64,000 nt of DNA from assembly GCF_024360925.2 (NCBI RefSeq), contig NZ_CP113517.1:4134001-4198000 (forward strand), given 5' to 3'. The stretch comes from Methylomonas rapida (GTDB lineage Bacteria > Pseudomonadota > Gammaproteobacteria > Methylococcales > Methylomonadaceae). Both the position numbers and the translations under genes were made by a program. The notes beneath the pieces are model-generated. The model was not told the origin of the DNA. It saw nothing but the letters and a program-made list of their open reading frames with translations, and did not search any database. This document shows positions 62,000 to 64,000 of the stretch, piece by piece (the stretch's first letter is position 1; each line of letters starts with the position of its first letter).

Positions 62000-63007
62000 A
62001 TGGCCAAAACCGCCTTACAACGATCCACCTCAACCAAGCCCCGTCCCGCCTTACGCTTGGTTGGTACCAAAGACTTGCCGCGCGAAGACTGGCTTGAAGT
62101 CAGAAAACGCGGCATTGGCAGTTCGGATGCCGCCGCTGCCGTGGGTTTGAATCCCTATAAATCCCAGTTGGAACTGTGGCTGGAGAAAACCGGTCGTGAT
62201 GAAAACTTGCCAAAGACCGATCCGCAGGACGAAGACAGTCCAGCTTACTGGGGCAACATTTTGGAACCGATTGTGGCTGCGCATTACAGCCGTCGTACCG
62301 GCAACAAGGTGCGGCGCATCAATGCCGTGCTGCAACATCCGCATCCTGGTCTGTCCTGGATGTTGGCTAATATCGACCGGGAAGTCATCGGCGCTGATGA
62401 TGTGCAGATTCTGGAATGCAAAACCGCCGGTATCAATGGTGCTCGTCTGTGGAAGGAAGGCGTGCCGGAATATGTTCAGTTACAGGTCCAGCATCAGTTA
62501 GCGGTCACCGGTAAGGTGGCTGCCGATGTGGCTGTTCTATTGGGTGGTCAGCATCTGGAGATTCATCGAATTTCGCGCGACGAAGCGTTGATTGGTCGCT
62601 TGATTCAGCTTGAGCAAGCCTTCTGGCGTTACGTGGAAACGGATACGCCGCCACCGGCAGACGGTTCCGAATCCGCTGAATTGGCTTTGCGCTGTTTGTA
62701 TCCCGCTGATTGTGGCGAGACCTTGGATTTCAGTCAGGACAGACAGTTATCAGCCACATTCGCCGATCTGGTCAACGTGCGGCAAAGCCTGGCGGATTTG
62801 GAAAAACAGGAAGCTCAGTTCAAACAAACGATTCAGCAAGCCATGGGTGATGCCAGCAAAGCCACCTTTGAAACCGGCGAAGTCACCTGGAAGAAAGCCA
62901 AGGATAGCGTGGCGCTAGATACCAAGCGTTTACTCCAGGATCAGCCCGATCTGTTACAGCAGTATGCCACCACCAGAACCGGCAGTCGTCGATTCCTGAT
63001 TCAGTAA
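62000..63007 (+). CDS. YqaJ-type exonuclease (lambda-exonuclease fold)
   Basis: This 335-aa nuclease chews 5' ends to make recombination substrates. It has KRGIGSSDAAAAVGLNPY (GxGxSD entry), YWGNILEPIVAAHY, LANIDREV (metal Asp), ILECKTAG (E-x-K) and YVQLQVQHQLAVTG (QxxHQ helix). AGGAGG at 61989-61994 is 5 nt before ATG 62000, so that start is preferred over 61997. Such enzymes pair with a recombinase; none is seen within the window. Confidence 0.9.
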   Translation: MAKTALQRSTSTKPRPALRLVGTKDLPREDWLEVRKRGIGSSDAAAAVGLNPYKSQLELWLEKTGRDENLPKTDPQDEDSPAYWGNILEPIVAAHYSRRTGNKVRRINAVLQHPHPGLSWMLANIDREVIGADDVQILECKTAGINGARLWKEGVPEYVQLQVQHQLAVTGKVAADVAVLLGGQHLEIHRISRDEALIGRLIQLEQAFWRYVETDTPPPADGSESAELALRCLYPADCGETLDFSQDRQLSATFADLVNVRQSLADLEKQEAQFKQTIQQAMGDASKATFETGEVTWKKAKDSVALDTKRLLQDQPDLLQQYATTRTGSRRFLIQ

Positions 63008-63106
63008 TTCAAGCCAATCCCCCTAAAGCCCTGCCAGTCAGACGCGCAAACTGGTCAGGGCCGCATGTTTCAACCATTCCCATATTTCAGTTCACAGGAG
63101 CACACC

Positions 63107-64000
63107 ATGTTAAAAGGTCTAGCTATCACGCCGCCAGTACTTGGGCGAATTTCTATCGGCAAGGTCGTCGAAAAGAACGGTAAACGCTTACCGGAGAAAG
63201 ACGACCAATTCACCATCACCAGCCAATTGCAAAACAAGGACGGCTGGTTAGCTCATCCGTATGATGAAGGCTTGCGTAAAGCCCAAAACGGCAAGATTCG
63301 CAGTATTCCGATTCGGCTAATGTTCAATGATCCTGATTTAAACTTTCGGGCGGAATACAGCTTGTTCGATCGAAGCACTGGCCGGCCTTTATGTGTCGGC
63401 AATGGCGAAAGCTGTAAACGCCGTTCCAAGGACGGTCTAAGCAGCCTGCCGTGTCCAGCACCGGAGGGTTGCACCCTGGCACAGAATGGTGCCTGCAAAC
63501 CCTATGGCCGCTTAAATGTGCTGATCGGTGACGAAGATCCGCTGGGCAGTTTCATTTTCCGCACCACCGGCTTCAATAGCATTCGAACCTTGGCGGCCCG
63601 CCTGGAATACTTTAAGGCCATTTCCGGCAATCGGCTGTCTTGTATGCCGCTGGAACTGAAACTGCGCGGCAAATCCACCCGCCAAAGCCATGGCACGGCG
63701 ATCTTCTATGTCGATATTACCTTACGGGGCCATCAAAGTATCGAAGAGGCCTTGGCGGAAGCCAAGCGTTTGGATGACGAGCGTCAAGCATCAGGCTTCG
63801 ATCAAGCCGCGTTGGATCAGGCCGCACGACTGGGATTTGCTAATGGCGCGTTTGAGGACAATGAGGACGACGGCTCGGCGGTGGTGGAAGAGTTTTTTCC
63901 GGTGGAACCCACGGAGCCTTCCGCTACCCAGTCAACGCCGCTGGCCCCGTTAACCGCAAAACTGGACGCGAAAACCCGGCAGCTGGATAGCGATGACTCC
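63107..64000 (+). CDS. gp3-like recombination directionality factor family protein, partial
   Basis: ATG 63107 has AGGAG 7-11 nt upstream. The frame stays open to the right edge (298 codons seen). The protein starts MLKGLAITPPVLGRISIGKV. It has a Cys-rich zinc-like region, CVGNGESC ... CPAPEGC ... GACKPYGRL, and IFRTTGFNSIRTLAARLEY. This fits proteins often annotated as hydrolase/metal-binding that belong to the phage gp3-like RDF family. The tail is Pro/Ser/Thr-rich. It follows the exonuclease by about 100 bp. Confidence 0.72.
   Translation, partial: MLKGLAITPPVLGRISIGKVVEKNGKRLPEKDDQFTITSQLQNKDGWLAHPYDEGLRKAQNGKIRSIPIRLMFNDPDLNFRAEYSLFDRSTGRPLCVGNGESCKRRSKDGLSSLPCPAPEGCTLAQNGACKPYGRLNVLIGDEDPLGSFIFRTTGFNSIRTLAARLEYFKAISGNRLSCMPLELKLRGKSTRQSHGTAIFYVDITLRGHQSIEEALAEAKRLDDERQASGFDQAALDQAARLGFANGAFEDNEDDGSAVVEEFFPVEPTEPSATQSTPLAPLTAKLDAKTRQLDSDDS

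Larger units (their letters stand above)
56451..64000. mobile_element. Second integrative element in tandem at tRNA-Lys (left end)
   Basis: It begins at the tRNA-derived attR and has its own integrase 83 bp inside, an AlpA-like gene, an AT-rich orphan gene and the plus-strand DUF932 - YqaJ exonuclease - RDF module common in integrative elements and ICEs. The right end lies outside the window, so size, mobility genes and the far att site are not seen. Confidence 0.75.

Noticed and set aside
1..64000. CRISPR array or rRNA genes
   Set aside because: No regularly spaced direct repeats and no rRNA-like sequence were seen anywhere in the window.

Overview
The window looks like the chromosome of a gammaproteobacterium, most plausibly a methanotroph of the Methylococcales such as a Methylomonas relative. 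This is an inference from gene content and order: surE-pcm, maf-rng-yhdP-nit, clpB, a large DabA inorganic-carbon cluster and a VPLPA-CTERM-like secreted protein. No methane oxidation gene lies inside the window. It has two parts: core chromosome (about 1-46.7 kb) and two mobile elements stacked in one tRNA-Lys gene (46.7-64 kb).

Core, left part (1-22 kb). A class 3 lipase gene is cut by an intact ISL3-family insertion sequence with perfect 8-bp target duplications. clpB follows behind a sigma-32-like promoter. Next come housekeeping genes (DUF3014, GNAT, pcm, surE, Smr protein, a hypoxanthine/uracil-type DNA glycosylase, DUF2797, a lytic transglycosylase), a five-domain MASE1-CHASE-PAS-GGDEF-EAL protein, the tightly packed yajD-tag-hugZ run, moaA, a three-gene ABC importer, yigZ and a 53-aa membrane-like protein with its own promoter and terminator.

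Core, middle (22.4-37.5 kb). About 12 kb on the minus strand encodes an inorganic carbon uptake system: a NuoM-like subunit, DabA with its complete zinc site, a NuoL-like subunit, two more NuoM-like subunits, a beta carbonic anhydrase and a SulP transporter. Genes within the pump block overlap by a few bases. An 18-bp inverted repeat precedes the carbonic anhydrase gene. Divergent from this block are a diiron ODP-type protein and a GGDEF-EAL protein, which abut each other and suggest an oxygen- or redox-linked c-di-GMP switch.

Core, right part (37.5-46.7 kb). rlmH, maf, rng, yhdP and a nitrilase-family gene form a conserved run, followed by a short BamC-like lipoprotein and moaC / moaDE.

Mobile region. 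A 9.7-kb filamentous phage (inovirus) prophage is integrated in the 3' half of tRNA-Lys(TTT), with a 51-bp perfect att repeat at 46726-46776 and 56400-56450. It carries a tyrosine integrase, a Rep, Zot/pI, DUF2523/pVI, TspB/pIII, pVIII, an ssDNA-binding protein, several tiny hydrophobic ORFs, a Xis-like protein and a divergent repressor with its operator. It also has two large noncoding inverted-repeat regions that are likely replication or packaging sites. Immediately beyond attR a second, unrelated element begins. It has its own tyrosine integrase, an overlapping AlpA-like gene, an orphan 641-aa AT-rich protein, a zinc-ribbon/glycine-zipper protein, DUF932, a YqaJ-type exonuclease and a gp3-like recombination directionality factor that runs off the window.
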